Counted from the stretch's first letter, positions 10,546 through 18,962 are shown. The stretch: DNA of 64,000 nucleotides from Pseudomonas sp. GM74 (GCF_000282455.1 NZ_AKJG01000045.1:25130-89129); one strand, 5' to 3'. A program made the numbers and translations. Notes: a model not told the origin generated them from the letters alone.

Positions 10546-11513
10546 TGCGTGTAACCTTGCAGCCCTCCGGAGCAGTGCTTGAGATATTGCCCGGCGAGCG
10601 GATTCTCGATGGCGCACGACGACTGGGCTACGAATGCCCGCAAAGCTGCCGCAACGGCAATTGCCACGTGTGCGCGGCGCTACTGGTGGAAGGCCGGGTC
10701 GAGCAGGCCGGTAATGTGCGCGACCATGGCGAGTTCTACACTTGCATAGCGGAGCCGCTGGAAGACTGCATCGTGCTGTGGGATGGCGTGCTCGCGCTGG
10801 GAGAACTGCCAGTGCGCAGCGTGTCGTGTCAGGTCATTGAGTGCAAGGAGGTGGGCGGCGACACCTGGCGCGTGCGTCTGCGGGCTCCGGCCGGAAAACC
10901 GCCGCGCTACCACGCCGGTCAGTACCTGATGATCGAGCGGGAGAACGGCGAAAAATCCGCATTCTCTCTCGCCTCGGCACCGCATGCGGGGCGCGATCTG
11001 GAAATCCACGTACTGGCGCGCGAAACAAGTGCGTTGAGCCTGATCGAACAGCTCCAGCGCAACAGCATGGTGCGGGTCGAATTGCCGTTTGGCGATACCC
11101 ACCTGGAGGAGTTGCCGGACGGTCCTCTCGTGCTGATCGCCGCGGGTACCGGCATGGGCCAGGTCCATGGCCTGATCGAACATTGCCGGGCCTCGGGTTT
11201 CAAGCATCCGGTGCATCTGTATTGGGGCGTGCGCCGTCCAGAAGACTTTTACCAGGTCGAGCATTGGGACGAATGGCTGAAGCTGCCCAACCTGTTCCTG
11301 CACAAGGTCGTCAGCGATCAATGCGGCTGGGAAGGGCGGTGCGGCATGTTGCATGAAGCGGTCTGTGAAGACTTCCCTGACCTCAAGCCGTTGCATGTAT
11401 ACGCCAGTGGCTCTCCGGCCATGGTCTACGGCACGCTGGATGCGCTGGTGGAAGCGGGGATGGATGCCCACCAGATGCGTGCCGACGTATTTGCCTACGC
11501 GCCGCGGTCTTGA
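10545..11513 (+). CDS. 2Fe-2S ferredoxin-NAD(P)H reductase fusion (annotated as CDP-6-deoxy-glucoseen reductase in Pseudomonas)
   Basis: A 322-residue flavo-iron-sulfur reductase. The N-terminal plant-type ferredoxin domain has ligands Cys35, Cys40, Cys43 and Cys67 (CRNGNCHVC). Then comes an FAD-binding domain (YHAGQYLMI, FSLASAP) and an NAD(P)-binding domain (LIAAGTGMGQVHGLIEH). The usual database name comes from CDP-ascarylose synthesis, but no such genes are nearby. Coupling to ubiD by a one-base overlap suggests electron supply to a flavin or ubiquinone-related enzyme. The actual partner is unproven. Confidence 0.85.
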   Translation: MRVTLQPSGAVLEILPGERILDGARRLGYECPQSCRNGNCHVCAALLVEGRVEQAGNVRDHGEFYTCIAEPLEDCIVLWDGVLALGELPVRSVSCQVIECKEVGGDTWRVRLRAPAGKPPRYHAGQYLMIERENGEKSAFSLASAPHAGRDLEIHVLARETSALSLIEQLQRNSMVRVELPFGDTHLEELPDGPLVLIAAGTGMGQVHGLIEHCRASGFKHPVHLYWGVRRPEDFYQVEHWDEWLKLPNLFLHKVVSDQCGWEGRCGMLHEAVCEDFPDLKPLHVYASGSPAMVYGTLDALVEAGMDAHQMRADVFAYAPRS

Positions 11514-11529
11514 TCTGCCCCGTCCACCC

Positions 11530-11630
11530 TGTAGGAGCGAGCCTGCTCGCGATGGTCGTTAACGATTACTCGGGCAGTCAGGCTACCCGCAGCGCTCTTG
11601 ATTCCATCGCGAGCAGGCTCGCTCCTACAG
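11530..11630. repeat. REP pair (GTAGGAGCGAGCCTGCTCGC type)
   Basis: Two near-perfect inverted arms, CTGTAGGAGCGAGCCTGCTC at 11530 and its reverse complement ending at 11630, enclosing about 50 unique bases. The rest of the 311-base gap up to 11824 is AT-rich with no visible gene and probably holds the promoter of the next gene. Confidence 0.9.
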
Positions 11631-11824
11631 GTATATAACTCCACATATAGCCAATCGGCATTTATAAACTTTTATAAATATCGGTAGGTTATATGTTGTC
11701 CAGGCAATTAATTAAGAGCTGTGCCATGGCATTCAAATTGCCTTAAAACTTATGTGCCTTATTGTTACAGCTGTGCGTTCTATTAAGTAATTCTTCACCC
11801 GCGGGGAGCTGAACGCTATTCGCC

Positions 11825-12493
11825 ATGAGCGCCATAGAATCTGCTTTTTTGAATCTGGCTTACCCTCCGCGGCTCGATCTGGGGCCGCAGCTCACTCACG
11901 AACAATTGCTCAGCTCGATGCAAACGACCATGGCGCGCCACAAGGGCGGGCCGGTGTGGTTGTTTGCGTATGGTTCGTTGATCTGGCGCCCTGAATGCAC
12001 CGCGGTTGAGCGGGTTCGCGGCCGGGTGCATGGCTATCATCGTGGGTTGTACCTATGGTCCCACGAACATCGCGGCACACCGGAAATGCCCGGCCTGGTG
12101 TTTGGCCTGGATCGTGGCGGTTCTTGCAGCGGTTTCGCCTATCGCTTGCCCGAAGAGCAACTCGAAGCCTCGCTTTACGCACTTTGGCAGCGCGAGATGC
12201 CTTTCCCTTCCTACCGCCCGCACTGGCTCAACTGCCGTCTCGAAGATGGCAGCCAGGTACAGGCATTGGGTTTTGTGCTGGAGCGACACCTGCCCAGCTA
12301 TGCTGGCAACTTGCCGGACCATGTGCTGAGCCATGTGTTCGAAAACGCTTGCGGGCGTTACGGCACCACTCGCGATTATGTCGAGCAGACCGCGCACGCC
12401 CTGCGCAGCCACGCCATGCCAGACCGGAATCTGGAGGCGCGGCTCAAGCGCTGTAAATCAAAGGCCGATCAAGCGAGTGCTTCGCGGCCCTGA
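11825..12493 (+). CDS. ChaC-like gamma-glutamylcyclotransferase
   Basis: A 222-residue protein of the ChaC family, which cleaves glutathione to 5-oxoproline and Cys-Gly. The substrate-loop motif FAYGSLIW (residues 48-54) and the conserved [15 protein letters not shown] block are clear, as is the C-terminal [21 protein letters not shown] segment. The first ATG lacks a good ribosome site (GGGGAG is about 15 bases upstream), so a start at Met32 is possible. Its 3' end overlaps glpT on the other strand by 25 bases. Confidence 0.88.
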   Translation: MSAIESAFLNLAYPPRLDLGPQLTHEQLLSSMQTTMARHKGGPVWLFAYGSLIWRPECTAVERVRGRVHGYHRGLYLWSHEHRGTPEMPGLVFGLDRGGSCSGFAYRLPEEQLEASLYALWQREMPFPSYRPHWLNCRLEDGSQVQALGFVLERHLPSYAGNLPDHVLSHVFENACGRYGTTRDYVEQTAHALRSHAMPDRNLEARLKRCKSKADQASASRP

Positions 12494-13818
12494 CTGGCGA
12501 TTTGTTTGTGCCGTAGCGTTGGGGCCAGGAAGGCCATCGCCAACAGGCAGGCGCCGACCAGCAGCACGAAGCCGCCGTCCCAGCCGAAATGGTCCACGGT
12601 GTAGCCCATCGCTGCACTGGCCGCGACCGAACCACCCAGATAACCGAACAGTCCGGTAAAGCCCGCCGCCGTACCGGCAGCTTTCTTTGGTGCCAGTTCC
12701 AGCGCCTGCAGGCCGATCAGCATTACCGGGCCGTAGATCAGGAAGCCAATGGAAAGCAGCGCGATCATGTCGACCATCGGATTGCCGGCCGGGTTGAGCC
12801 AGTAAACCAGCGTCGCGACCGTCACCAGCGCCATGAATACCATGCCGGTCAGGCCACGGTTGCCACGGAAAATCTTGTCCGACATCCAGCCGCACAGCAG
12901 CGTGCCCGGGATACCTGCCCACTCGTAGAAGAAGTACGCCCACGAGGTTTTATCCACAGTGAAACCCTTGGCTTCCTTGAGGTAAGTCGGCGCCCAGTCC
13001 AGCACGCCGTAGCGCAGCAGATAGACAAAGACGTTGGCCAGGGCGATGTACCAGAGCATTTTGTTGCGCAGCACGTATTTGACGAAGATTTCCTTGGCGC
13101 TGAATTCCTCTTCGTGGCTGGCGTCGTAGCCTTCCGGGTAATCGTTCTTGTACTGCTCGATCGGCGGCAGGCCAACCGATTGCGGGGTGTCGCGCATGGT
13201 CACAAAGGCAAACACCGCTACCGCCAGCGCCACTGCAGCCGGTACGTAGAACGCGGCGTGCCAGTCATTGAACAGGCCCATGCCGATCAGGAACAACGGC
13301 CCGATCAGGCCACCGCCGACGTTATGCGCCACGTTCCACACGGACACCACACCGCCACGTTCCTTCTGCGACCACCAGTGCACCATGGTCCGGCCACTCG
13401 GCGGCCAACCCATGCCCTGCGCCCAGCCATTGATGAACAGCAGAATGAACATCATGGTCACGCTGGACGTCGCCCAAGGCGCGAAACCGAAAATGAACAT
13501 CACCCCAGCCGACACCAGAAGACCGAACGGCAGGAAGAAACGCGGGTTGGAACGGTCGGACACCAGGCCCATCAGAAATTTCGATAGACCGTAGGCAATC
13601 GCGATGGCGGACATCGCCAGGCCCAGCTGACCACGGGAGTAGCCCTCGTCGATCAGGTATGGCATGGCCAGGGAGAAGTTCTTGCGCAGCAGGTAATAAC
13701 CCGCATAGCCAATGAAGATGCCGGCGAAAATCTGCCAACGCAGGCGTCGGTAGGTGCTGTCTATTTTTTCTTCAGGCAATGGAGCCTGATGTGCGGCAGG
13801 ACGAAAGAAAGCAAACAT
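12469..13818 (-). CDS. glpT: Glycerol-3-phosphate/phosphate antiporter GlpT
   Basis: A 449-residue, 12-helix major facilitator protein that imports sn-glycerol 3-phosphate in exchange for phosphate, and in many bacteria also fosfomycin. The start of helix 1 ([18 protein letters not shown]) carries the conserved Arg-Lys pair, the loop with [15 protein letters not shown] is present, and the helix-7 segment [15 protein letters not shown] holds the second binding arginine. GGAG lies seven bases before the ATG. The gene ends inside the opposite-strand ChaC-like gene. No glpR or glpD is in the window. Confidence 0.96.
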   Translation of the reverse strand: MFAFFRPAAHQAPLPEEKIDSTYRRLRWQIFAGIFIGYAGYYLLRKNFSLAMPYLIDEGYSRGQLGLAMSAIAIAYGLSKFLMGLVSDRSNPRFFLPFGLLVSAGVMFIFGFAPWATSSVTMMFILLFINGWAQGMGWPPSGRTMVHWWSQKERGGVVSVWNVAHNVGGGLIGPLFLIGMGLFNDWHAAFYVPAAVALAVAVFAFVTMRDTPQSVGLPPIEQYKNDYPEGYDASHEEEFSAKEIFVKYVLRNKMLWYIALANVFVYLLRYGVLDWAPTYLKEAKGFTVDKTSWAYFFYEWAGIPGTLLCGWMSDKIFRGNRGLTGMVFMALVTVATLVYWLNPAGNPMVDMIALLSIGFLIYGPVMLIGLQALELAPKKAAGTAAGFTGLFGYLGGSVAASAAMGYTVDHFGWDGGFVLLVGACLLAMAFLAPTLRHKQIASQGREALA

Positions 13819-13941
13819 TCAAGAGCTCCAGATTTCTTGTTTTGACTGCGGATACGAATGTTACAGTTTCGTTACCGAAAATAGCACCGGTTATCATCGG
13901 CAAAACAGCGGAAATGTTGGATGTCGCGCGTTCCTTTATGA

Positions 13942-14181
13942 ACATGTCGCTCAGATGTAAGTGAGGGGCGTTGTAGGAAGCGTTACCTGTTTTCGTTTTT
14001 CAGCTGGACCCGCAGTTACCTGACCCACTCGCTTTCACCGACTCAATTGCCGGAGGAGAAGCGTCTGGCTCTGATTGCCAAGCTCAATGCCAGCGTCCGT
14101 TCGATTGTGCAGCGGTGTAGCGCACATCCGGCGAGTCGGTATGTGCGGTTTTTGCCGGAGGAGATTCGGGTGTTGCTTTGA
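13942..14181 (+). pseudogene. 3' remnant of an unrecognised gene
   Basis: The frame ending at the TGA at 14179-14181 is open from 13942 for about 79 codons, has no ATG, and reads ...TQLPEEKRLALIAKLNASVR and ...RYVRFLPEEIRVLL. Its codon third positions and amino-acid content look coding, and a strong terminator follows directly. Upstream it runs into the glpT promoter region without a start. It looks like the tail of a deleted gene. I do not recognise the family. The remainder of the 410-base gap (13819-13941) should hold the glpT promoter. Confidence 0.5.
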
Positions 14182-14187
14182 CGGCAA

Positions 14188-14218
14188 TAAAAGCGCGGCT
14201 ACATGGCCGCGCTTTTTT
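14188..14218. terminator. Bidirectional Rho-independent terminator
   Basis: Hairpin AAAAGCGCGGC-TACAT-GGCCGCGCTTTTTT. It can serve the upstream remnant on the plus strand and the quinone oxidoreductase gene on the minus strand. Confidence 0.85.
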
Positions 14219-14228
14219 GCAGAGAGAT

Positions 14229-15206
14229 TCAGCGAACCTGCACCACCACTTTCCCCACCGCTTTACGCTGGCCAAGGTCATTGATCGCCTGCGCCGCATT
14301 GCTCAGCGGATACACCTGGGACACCAGAGGCTTGAGCTTGCCTTCGGCAAACCAGCCAAACAACTGCTGGAAGTTCGCCGCGTTGTCCTGCGGCTGGCGT
14401 TGGGCGAACGAGCCCCAGAACACGCCGAGCACTGCCGCACCTTTAAGCAAGGCCAGGTTGACCGGCAATTCGGGAATGCGACCGCTGGCGAAGCCGACCA
14501 CCAGCAGTCGGCCGTTCCAGGCGATGGCGCGGATGGCCTGGTCGAACAGGTCGCCGCCGACCGGGTCGTAGATCACGTCGGCGCCCTGGCCGTCGGTCAG
14601 GCGTTTGATTTCATCCTTGAGGTTGGTTTCGCTGTAGTTGATCAGTTCGTCGGCACCGGCAGCCTTGGCCACGGCGAGTTTCTCTGCACTGCTGGCTGCG
14701 GCGATCACCCGGGCGCCCATGGCTTTGCCGATTTCCACCGCCGCCAGGCCGACACCGCCGGAGGCGCCAAGCACCAGCAGGGTTTCACCGGGTTGCAGGT
14801 TACCGCGCTGCTTGAGGGCGTGCATCGAGGTGCCGTAGGTCATGCTGAAGGCGGCGGCGGTGTTGAAGTCCATCGATGGCGGGATCGGCAGCACGTTGTA
14901 GCCCGGCACGGCGACCTGCTCGGCAAAGCTGCCCCAGCCGGTCAGGGCCATGACCCGATCACCGACTTTCAGGTGGCTGACTTTTTCACCCACGGCGCTG
15001 ACGACGCCGGCCGCTTCACCACCCGGCGAAAACGGGAAGGGCGGCTTGAACTGGTATTTGCCCTCGATGATCAACGTGTCGGGGAAATTCACCCCGGCAG
15101 CGTGCACGTCCAGCAGGATTTCATTCTTCTTCGCGACAGGACTGGCGACGTCTTCCAGCACCAGCGATTCGGCAGGGCCGAAGGCTTTGCACAGCACGGC
15201 TTTCAT
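14229..15206 (-). CDS. NADPH:quinone oxidoreductase family protein (zinc-free MDR)
   Basis: A 325-residue medium-chain dehydrogenase/reductase of the quinone oxidoreductase group. The N-terminal catalytic fold carries VHAAGVNFPDTLIIEGKYQ, and the Rossmann NADPH site is LVLGASGGVGLAAVEIGKAMGA. Zinc-ligand cysteines of alcohol dehydrogenases are absent. The start at 15206 (MKAVLCKAFG) matches the family; AAGGA lies nine bases upstream. It stands alone and should reduce quinones or alpha,beta-unsaturated carbonyls. Confidence 0.88.
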   Translation of the reverse strand: MKAVLCKAFGPAESLVLEDVASPVAKKNEILLDVHAAGVNFPDTLIIEGKYQFKPPFPFSPGGEAAGVVSAVGEKVSHLKVGDRVMALTGWGSFAEQVAVPGYNVLPIPPSMDFNTAAAFSMTYGTSMHALKQRGNLQPGETLLVLGASGGVGLAAVEIGKAMGARVIAAASSAEKLAVAKAAGADELINYSETNLKDEIKRLTDGQGADVIYDPVGGDLFDQAIRAIAWNGRLLVVGFASGRIPELPVNLALLKGAAVLGVFWGSFAQRQPQDNAANFQQLFGWFAEGKLKPLVSQVYPLSNAAQAINDLGQRKAVGKVVVQVR

Positions 15207-15356
15207 CAGGGCTATTCCTTTGGGAGTGATGGCCGATAAGTGTAGGTGTGTGGGTCGATGGGTCAACGAGCATGCCCGGCCCTGATAGTCGGCCATAAGC
15301 TTGTGCTTGCGCGGCGGGTCGTTATGCTAGGCCGCAAACCGGATAAGGAGCGAATT

Positions 15357-15764
15357 TTGAAAGCGTGGATCATGTTGATGCTGGCCCTGTCTCTGCCTGT
15401 GGCAGCGGTGGCCGAAGAAGCCAAAGAAGATGCTGCTCCGAAGGTCAGCTACATCACCCTGAGCCCGCCGTTCGTGGGTAACTACGGGTTGGACGGCACG
15501 CCGAAACTGAAGGTCTACAAGGCCGATGTGGCGTTGCGGGTGACCGGTGACGAGGCCGCCAAGGCAGTAAAGGCCAATGAGCCGTTGATCCGCAATCAAT
15601 TGGTCGCGCTGTTCGCCCAGCAGACCACCGAGACGATGAACAACGTCGAGGCCAAGGAAAAACTGCGTCAGGAAGCCCTGAAACAGACCCAGCAGGTGAT
15701 GAACGATGAAACCGGTAAGCCGGTGGTTGAGGATCTTTTGTTCAACAACCTCATTATCCAATAA
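15357..15764 (+). CDS. FliL-like secreted protein with a TTG start
   Basis: A 135-residue protein with a short signal peptide (MKAWIMLMLALSLPVAAVAE, reading the TTG as Met) and a FliL-type domain: YITLSPPFVGNYG, then ETMNNVEAKEKLRQEAL and a C-terminal VEDLLFNNLIIQ. The TTG at 15357 is preferred because AAGGAG lies at 15345-15350, six bases upstream, and the signal peptide begins there; upstream in-frame starts have no such site. FliL controls flagellar stator function, but this copy is outside any flagellar cluster and lacks the usual N-terminal anchor, so the role is uncertain. Confidence 0.85.
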   Translation: MKAWIMLMLALSLPVAAVAEEAKEDAAPKVSYITLSPPFVGNYGLDGTPKLKVYKADVALRVTGDEAAKAVKANEPLIRNQLVALFAQQTTETMNNVEAKEKLRQEALKQTQQVMNDETGKPVVEDLLFNNLIIQ

Positions 15765-15789
15765 AAACTCTGTTGCCTGGGCCGGCCCT

Positions 15790-15883
15790 ATCGCGGGCAA
15801 GCCCGCTCCCACAAGGATTAGCGGTGAACACAAATTTTGTGAGCACCAGAAGCCACTGTGGGAGCGGGCTTGCCCGCGATGGC
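15790..15883. repeat. REP pair
   Basis: Inverted arms ATCGCGGGCAAGCCCGCTCC (15791-15810) and GGAGCGGGCTTGCCCGCGAT (15861-15880), between the convergent FliL-like and EVE genes. Confidence 0.88.
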
Positions 15884-15905
15884 ATTTGGATGGGCACCGA
15901 GAACT

Positions 15906-16358
15906 TTACGGCTTGAGCGATATCACCGCCGCCCACTGCTCCGCTGTCACCGGCATCACCGAAAGCCGCGAACCTTTCTGCACCAGCGGCAACTCCGCCA
16001 GCGCCGTCTGCTGCTTCAGATAATCCAGTTTCAGAACCCGGTCAAACGTCTCGACATGCGCGACATCGATCGCACTCCAGGCGTTTTTGTCCGCAGTTGC
16101 CTTGGGGTCGTAGTAATGACTTTCCGGCTCCAGCGCCGTCGGGTCCGGATACGCGGCTTCGACAATCTTGCCGATTCCGGCGATGCCTGGCTCAGGGCAG
16201 CTGGAATGATAGAAAAAGAACCCATCCCCCACCGCCATGGCCCGCAGGAAATTGCGTGCCTGATAGTTGCGAACCCCGTCCCAGCGCGCTTTGCCGAGCT
16301 TTTCCAGTCCCTTGATCGAGAGTTCGTCGGGTTCGGACTTCATCAGCCAATAGGCCAT
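15906..16358 (-). CDS. EVE domain-containing protein
   Basis: A 150-residue single EVE domain, a PUA-like fold that binds modified nucleic-acid bases. It begins MAYWLMKSEPDELSIKGLE, followed by WDGVRNYQARNFL and GDGFFFYHSSCPEPGI, all diagnostic. The start at 16358 has AAGGAG upstream; an in-frame extension to 16436 is not supported. Stand-alone EVE proteins of this type are widespread in proteobacteria. No restriction genes are near, so a housekeeping role is more likely than defence. Confidence 0.92.
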   Translation of the reverse strand: MAYWLMKSEPDELSIKGLEKLGKARWDGVRNYQARNFLRAMAVGDGFFFYHSSCPEPGIAGIGKIVEAAYPDPTALEPESHYYDPKATADKNAWSAIDVAHVETFDRVLKLDYLKQQTALAELPLVQKGSRLSVMPVTAEQWAAVISLKP

Positions 16359-16410
16359 GTCTGTTGCTCCTTGCGTGGTGATTGAGCAGCTTGTCGACGA
16401 TTTTATGACA

Positions 16411-16425
16411 AACCGACAGTCGGTT
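16411..16425. promoter_or_regulatory. Perfect 15-bp palindrome between divergent genes
   Basis: AACCGACAGTCGGTT, a perfect dyad around one central base, in the 195-base gap between the EVE gene and the small membrane protein gene. It could be an operator for either promoter. I do not recognise the binding protein. Confidence 0.35.
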
Positions 16426-16553
16426 GACGTCAGCATTTGCGCAGCGGTTCACGTTGTCGCAAAATGCCGGCCTTTAGAGCTTGACGCTGCTGCACGGCCT
16501 ACAAACGGAAACCGCTGCTGTCATCGTGTTGATGTGCCTTTGGGGGGCAATCG

Positions 16554-16709
16554 ATGAAACGCAAACCGGATTTACTATGGATTTTGGTCATTTTGTTTGG
16601 CCTTGGCGTCGTGACCACCGGCTATGCCCAAAGCCTGTGGGCCAACAAGACCGATGCGCCGGTCGAAGTCGCCCAATTGCAGCAACAGTCGACCGCCTTC
16701 AAGCGCTGA
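16554..16709 (+). CDS. 51-residue single-pass membrane or secreted peptide
   Basis: ATG at 16554, stop at 16707-16709, with GGGGGG 5-6 bases upstream as ribosome site. The product starts MKRKPDLLWILVILFGLGVV, a positively charged start followed by one hydrophobic helix, then a polar tail rich in Ala, Gln and Thr ending STAFKR. It may be an inner-membrane peptide or be cleaved after TGYAQ. The gene lies between the EVE gene and the 5-formyl-THF cyclo-ligase gene; a small hypothetical gene occupies the same place in P. aeruginosa as I recall. Function unknown. Confidence 0.8.
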   Translation: MKRKPDLLWILVILFGLGVVTTGYAQSLWANKTDAPVEVAQLQQQSTAFKR

Positions 16710-16744
16710 TCCTGTTGCCTCGGCGCCACTGATCGAAGTGGCGT

Positions 16745-17350
16745 CTAGCCTGCGTAATACCAGGCCTTGTCTGTCACCGTTCCTTGCAGCGGCACATCCC
16801 AGCTCGCCTGAGCCAATCGCGCCACTTTCTGACATTCATGGGCCAGCCCCAACAGCGTCGGCTTGCGCCAGTCATTTCGTCGCGCCAGGTAAGCCAGGCT
16901 GCGATCGTAGAAGCCGCCGCCCATCCCCAGGCGCCCGCCGACATCGTCAAAACCCACCAATGGCAACAGCACCAGATCCAGTGCCCAGATCTTGCGCTGC
17001 CGGGCGAGGTTGGCCCGTGGTTCGAGAATACGGAAGCGGTTGGGTTTGAGTTTTTCCCCGGGTCGGATGCGCTGGAACACCATTTTGGTTCGCGGCCAGG
17101 CGCTCAGCACCGGTAGATAGGTGGCTTTGCCCCGGCGTTGCGCGGCGCGCAGCAACAGGCGCGGATCGATTTCACCGTCGGTGGGCAGGTAGAGCGAGAT
17201 GTGTCTGGCGCGGCGGAACAGCGGTTGCTGGGCCAATTGCTTGTACAGTCCGCGAGCGGCCTGGCGTTGCTGACTGGGAGTCAGTGCGCGGCGGGCCTTG
17301 CGCAGCATGCGTCGAAGTTGCGGGCGGGGGAGCAGCGCAGGTTCGGTCAT
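16745..17350 (-). CDS. ygfA: 5-formyltetrahydrofolate cyclo-ligase
   Basis: A 201-residue enzyme that uses ATP to convert 5-formyl-THF to 5,10-methenyl-THF in folate recycling. It has the N-terminal basic helix (PQLRRMLRKARRALTPSQQ), the central DLVLLPLVGFDDVGGRLGMG motif with the ATP-binding GMGGGFYDR, and a C-terminal LLGLAHECQ block. The start at 17350 (MTEPALL) suits the family. It lies just downstream of 6S RNA on the same strand, the classic ssrS-ygfA pairing of gamma-proteobacteria. Confidence 0.95.
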   Translation of the reverse strand: MTEPALLPRPQLRRMLRKARRALTPSQQRQAARGLYKQLAQQPLFRRARHISLYLPTDGEIDPRLLLRAAQRRGKATYLPVLSAWPRTKMVFQRIRPGEKLKPNRFRILEPRANLARQRKIWALDLVLLPLVGFDDVGGRLGMGGGFYDRSLAYLARRNDWRKPTLLGLAHECQKVARLAQASWDVPLQGTVTDKAWYYAG

Positions 17351-17400
17351 GTATTCGGGCTTCAACAATGCGGATACGTGAAGCGTACCCGTAAAAACGC

Positions 17401-17426
17401 CAATGCCGGTATCAAAACCGGCATTG
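17401..17426 (-). terminator. Terminator-like hairpin after 6S RNA
   Basis: Perfect inverted repeat CAATGCCGGT-ATCAAA-ACCGGCATTG; on the minus strand it is followed by GCGTTTTT. It should end the 6S transcript, with some read-through to ygfA possible. Confidence 0.75.
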
Positions 17427-17433
17427 GACTGGA

Positions 17434-17614
17434 ATCAGGCTCCCCGAATGTGCCGCTGTCGACTTAGCCCTTGAACCCGAAAGTTCAAGGTGGAAGATGC
17501 AGTAGGCTTTAAGGCTTTCCGTCTAGCGGACATGCACACCAGCCCAACGTGCAACCTCCAGGGTATAGCAAATCGGCTCAGGGACATCGCCAACTGGCAA
17601 GCACCCCAGGGAGT
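17434..17614 (-). ncRNA. ssrS: 6S RNA (SsrS)
   Basis: The minus strand carries the 6S RNA core: GTCCCTGAGCCGATTTGC, the central bubble region, GAAAGCCTTAAAGCC, and CACCTTGAAC-TTTCGG-GTTCAAGGGC. The closing stem pairs CTCCC and GGGTG at the 5' end with CATTC and GGGAG at the 3' end. A perfect TATAAT box (plus-strand 17621-17626) lies about seven bases before the predicted 5' end near 17614. 6S RNA mimics an open promoter and sequesters sigma-70 RNA polymerase in stationary phase. Position between zapA and ygfA is the conserved one. The ends are accurate to a few bases. Confidence 0.93.
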
Positions 17615-17620
17615 GAGGGG

Positions 17621-17626
17621 ATTATA
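17621..17626 (-). promoter_or_regulatory. -10 element of the 6S RNA promoter
   Basis: TATAAT on the minus strand, spaced correctly for the inferred 6S start. The matching -35 would fall around 17644-17649, across the zapA stop codon, and is weak (CTGATT). Confidence 0.7.
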
Positions 17627-17645
17627 CCGCAAGCGGCGGCGCGAA

Positions 17646-17963
17646 TCAGCCTTTGGTGACGTCCGGATCGGTGGCGAGTGCCAGATCGACGCGGTCGAGC
17701 AGGTCACGCACCTGTTCGCGGGTCGAGCCGCTGGCCTGGATATCCGGGCGTTCTTCCTTGTGCAGAAGGTCGTGGGTGATGTTCAGCGCGGCCATCACGG
17801 CAATACGGTCGGCGCCGATGACTTTGCCGCTGCTGCGGATCTCACGCATCTTGCCGTCCAGATAACGGGCGGCGCTGACCAGATTACTGCGCTCTTCCTG
17901 AGGGCAGATGATCGAATACTCTTTGTCGAGGATCTGCACGGTGACGCTATTGCTTGAACTCAT
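17646..17963 (-). CDS. zapA: Cell division protein ZapA
   Basis: A 105-residue ZapA that crosslinks FtsZ filaments at mid-cell. Recognised by VTVQILDKEYSIICPQEERSNL at the N-terminus, the AARYLDGKMREIR segment, and a C-terminal coiled-coil region. It overlaps the upstream small coiled-coil gene by 4 bases (ATGA), so the two are coupled, and is followed directly by the 6S RNA promoter. Confidence 0.95.
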   Translation of the reverse strand: MSSSNSVTVQILDKEYSIICPQEERSNLVSAARYLDGKMREIRSSGKVIGADRIAVMAALNITHDLLHKEERPDIQASGSTREQVRDLLDRVDLALATDPDVTKG

Positions 17964-18169
17964 GAGTCTTGCTCCAGGGCCTTGAGGCGCGAAATCATCG
18001 ATTCGACCTTACGCCGGGCGATTTCGTTTTTTTCAATGAGGTGCGCGCGTTCCTCGCGCCAGGTCTTTTCCTGAGCTAGTAAGAGTCCGTTTTGACTCTT
18101 AAGTTGCTCGACTCGGGTAATCAGCAGCTCGAGTCTGGCCATCAGCGCTTGCAGGTCGGTGTCTTCCAT
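17960..18169 (-). CDS. Small coiled-coil protein (TIGR02449 family, ZapB-like)
   Basis: A 69-residue, highly charged coiled-coil protein (MEDTDLQALMARLELLITRV, then EKTWREERAHLIEKNEIARRK). It is the usual partner upstream of zapA in pseudomonads and resembles the division factor ZapB in size and composition. A longer in-frame ORF to 18352 runs through a REP element, so the start at 18169 is chosen. Confidence 0.85.
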   Translation of the reverse strand: MEDTDLQALMARLELLITRVEQLKSQNGLLLAQEKTWREERAHLIEKNEIARRKVESMISRLKALEQDS

Positions 18170-18196
18170 TGTCTTCACTGTCTGATGGGTGTTGGT

Positions 18197-18313
18197 CTGT
18201 AGGAGCGAGCTTGCTCCGGGCGGCGCTCCGACGATGAACCTGAGAACTCCGCAGAGTGTCAGGTACCCAGCGTTATCGTTGACGACCATCGCGAGCAAGC
18301 TCGCTCCTACAGG
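18197..18313. repeat. REP pair, one arm degenerate
   Basis: Arm 1 CTGTAGGAGCGAGCTTGCTC (18197-18216) breaks off into GGGCGGCG; arm 2 CATCGCGAGCAAGCTCGCTC (18288-18307) is intact. It sits in the divergent gap between the zapA operon and ygfB. Confidence 0.85.
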
Positions 18314-18377
18314 GGTAGTCGATGTAGGATACAAGGCCTTCATTCTAGACATAGCGCCGTCTGGCGCCTAGCTGCCC

Positions 18378-18935
18378 ATGACCATTCAGAATTCCCCGTA
18401 CCAAGCCTTCGCCACCCTGCTGACTTCCAGCGGTCACAACGTCTCGCCTGCTGAACTGCACGGCCTGTTGCTCGGCCGCAGCTGCGCCGGCGCCGGTTTC
18501 GACGCCGAAGGCTGGCTGATCGACGCCGCCGAACTGCTCGAAAGCGAGCCGCAGGACAACGTTCGCAACGCCCTGATCGGCCTGCAAGAGATGGTAAAAG
18601 GCGAGCTCACCGGCGATGACGTGACCGTCGTCCTGCTGTTGCCGACCGACGACGCCCCACTCACCGAGCGTGCCGCCGCACTGGGTCAGTGGTGCCAGGG
18701 TTTCCTCAGCGGCTTCGGCCTGAACTGCCGTGACAGCAGTGCCCTGAGCACCGAGGCCACCGAGGTGCTGCAGGATCTGGCGGCCATTTCCCAGGTGCAA
18801 GATGCCCTGGAAGAGTCCGACGACGGCGAAAACGACTACATGGAAGTCATGGAATACCTGCGCGTCGCACCGCTACTGCTGTTCTCCGAGACCAAAAAAG
18901 ATGTGCCGGCCGCCGCCAAACCGTCTTTGCACTGA
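18378..18935 (+). CDS. ygfB: UPF0149 family protein YgfB
   Basis: A 185-residue YecA/YgfB-type protein with the conserved [47 protein letters not shown] and [22 protein letters not shown] acidic C-terminal regions. In P. aeruginosa, YgfB has been linked to repression of ampDh3 and beta-lactam resistance. It lacks the SEC-C zinc motif of YecA. It is the first gene of a run with pepP and the ubiquinone hydroxylases. Confidence 0.93.
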   Translation: MTIQNSPYQAFATLLTSSGHNVSPAELHGLLLGRSCAGAGFDAEGWLIDAAELLESEPQDNVRNALIGLQEMVKGELTGDDVTVVLLLPTDDAPLTERAAALGQWCQGFLSGFGLNCRDSSALSTEATEVLQDLAAISQVQDALEESDDGENDYMEVMEYLRVAPLLLFSETKKDVPAAAKPSLH

Positions 18936-18962
18936 TCGTAAGACAGGGAAAACCATCTGCCC

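Noticed and set aside
15906..16358. The EVE protein as part of a defence system
   Set aside because: No nuclease, methylase or restriction gene is near; neighbours are housekeeping genes.
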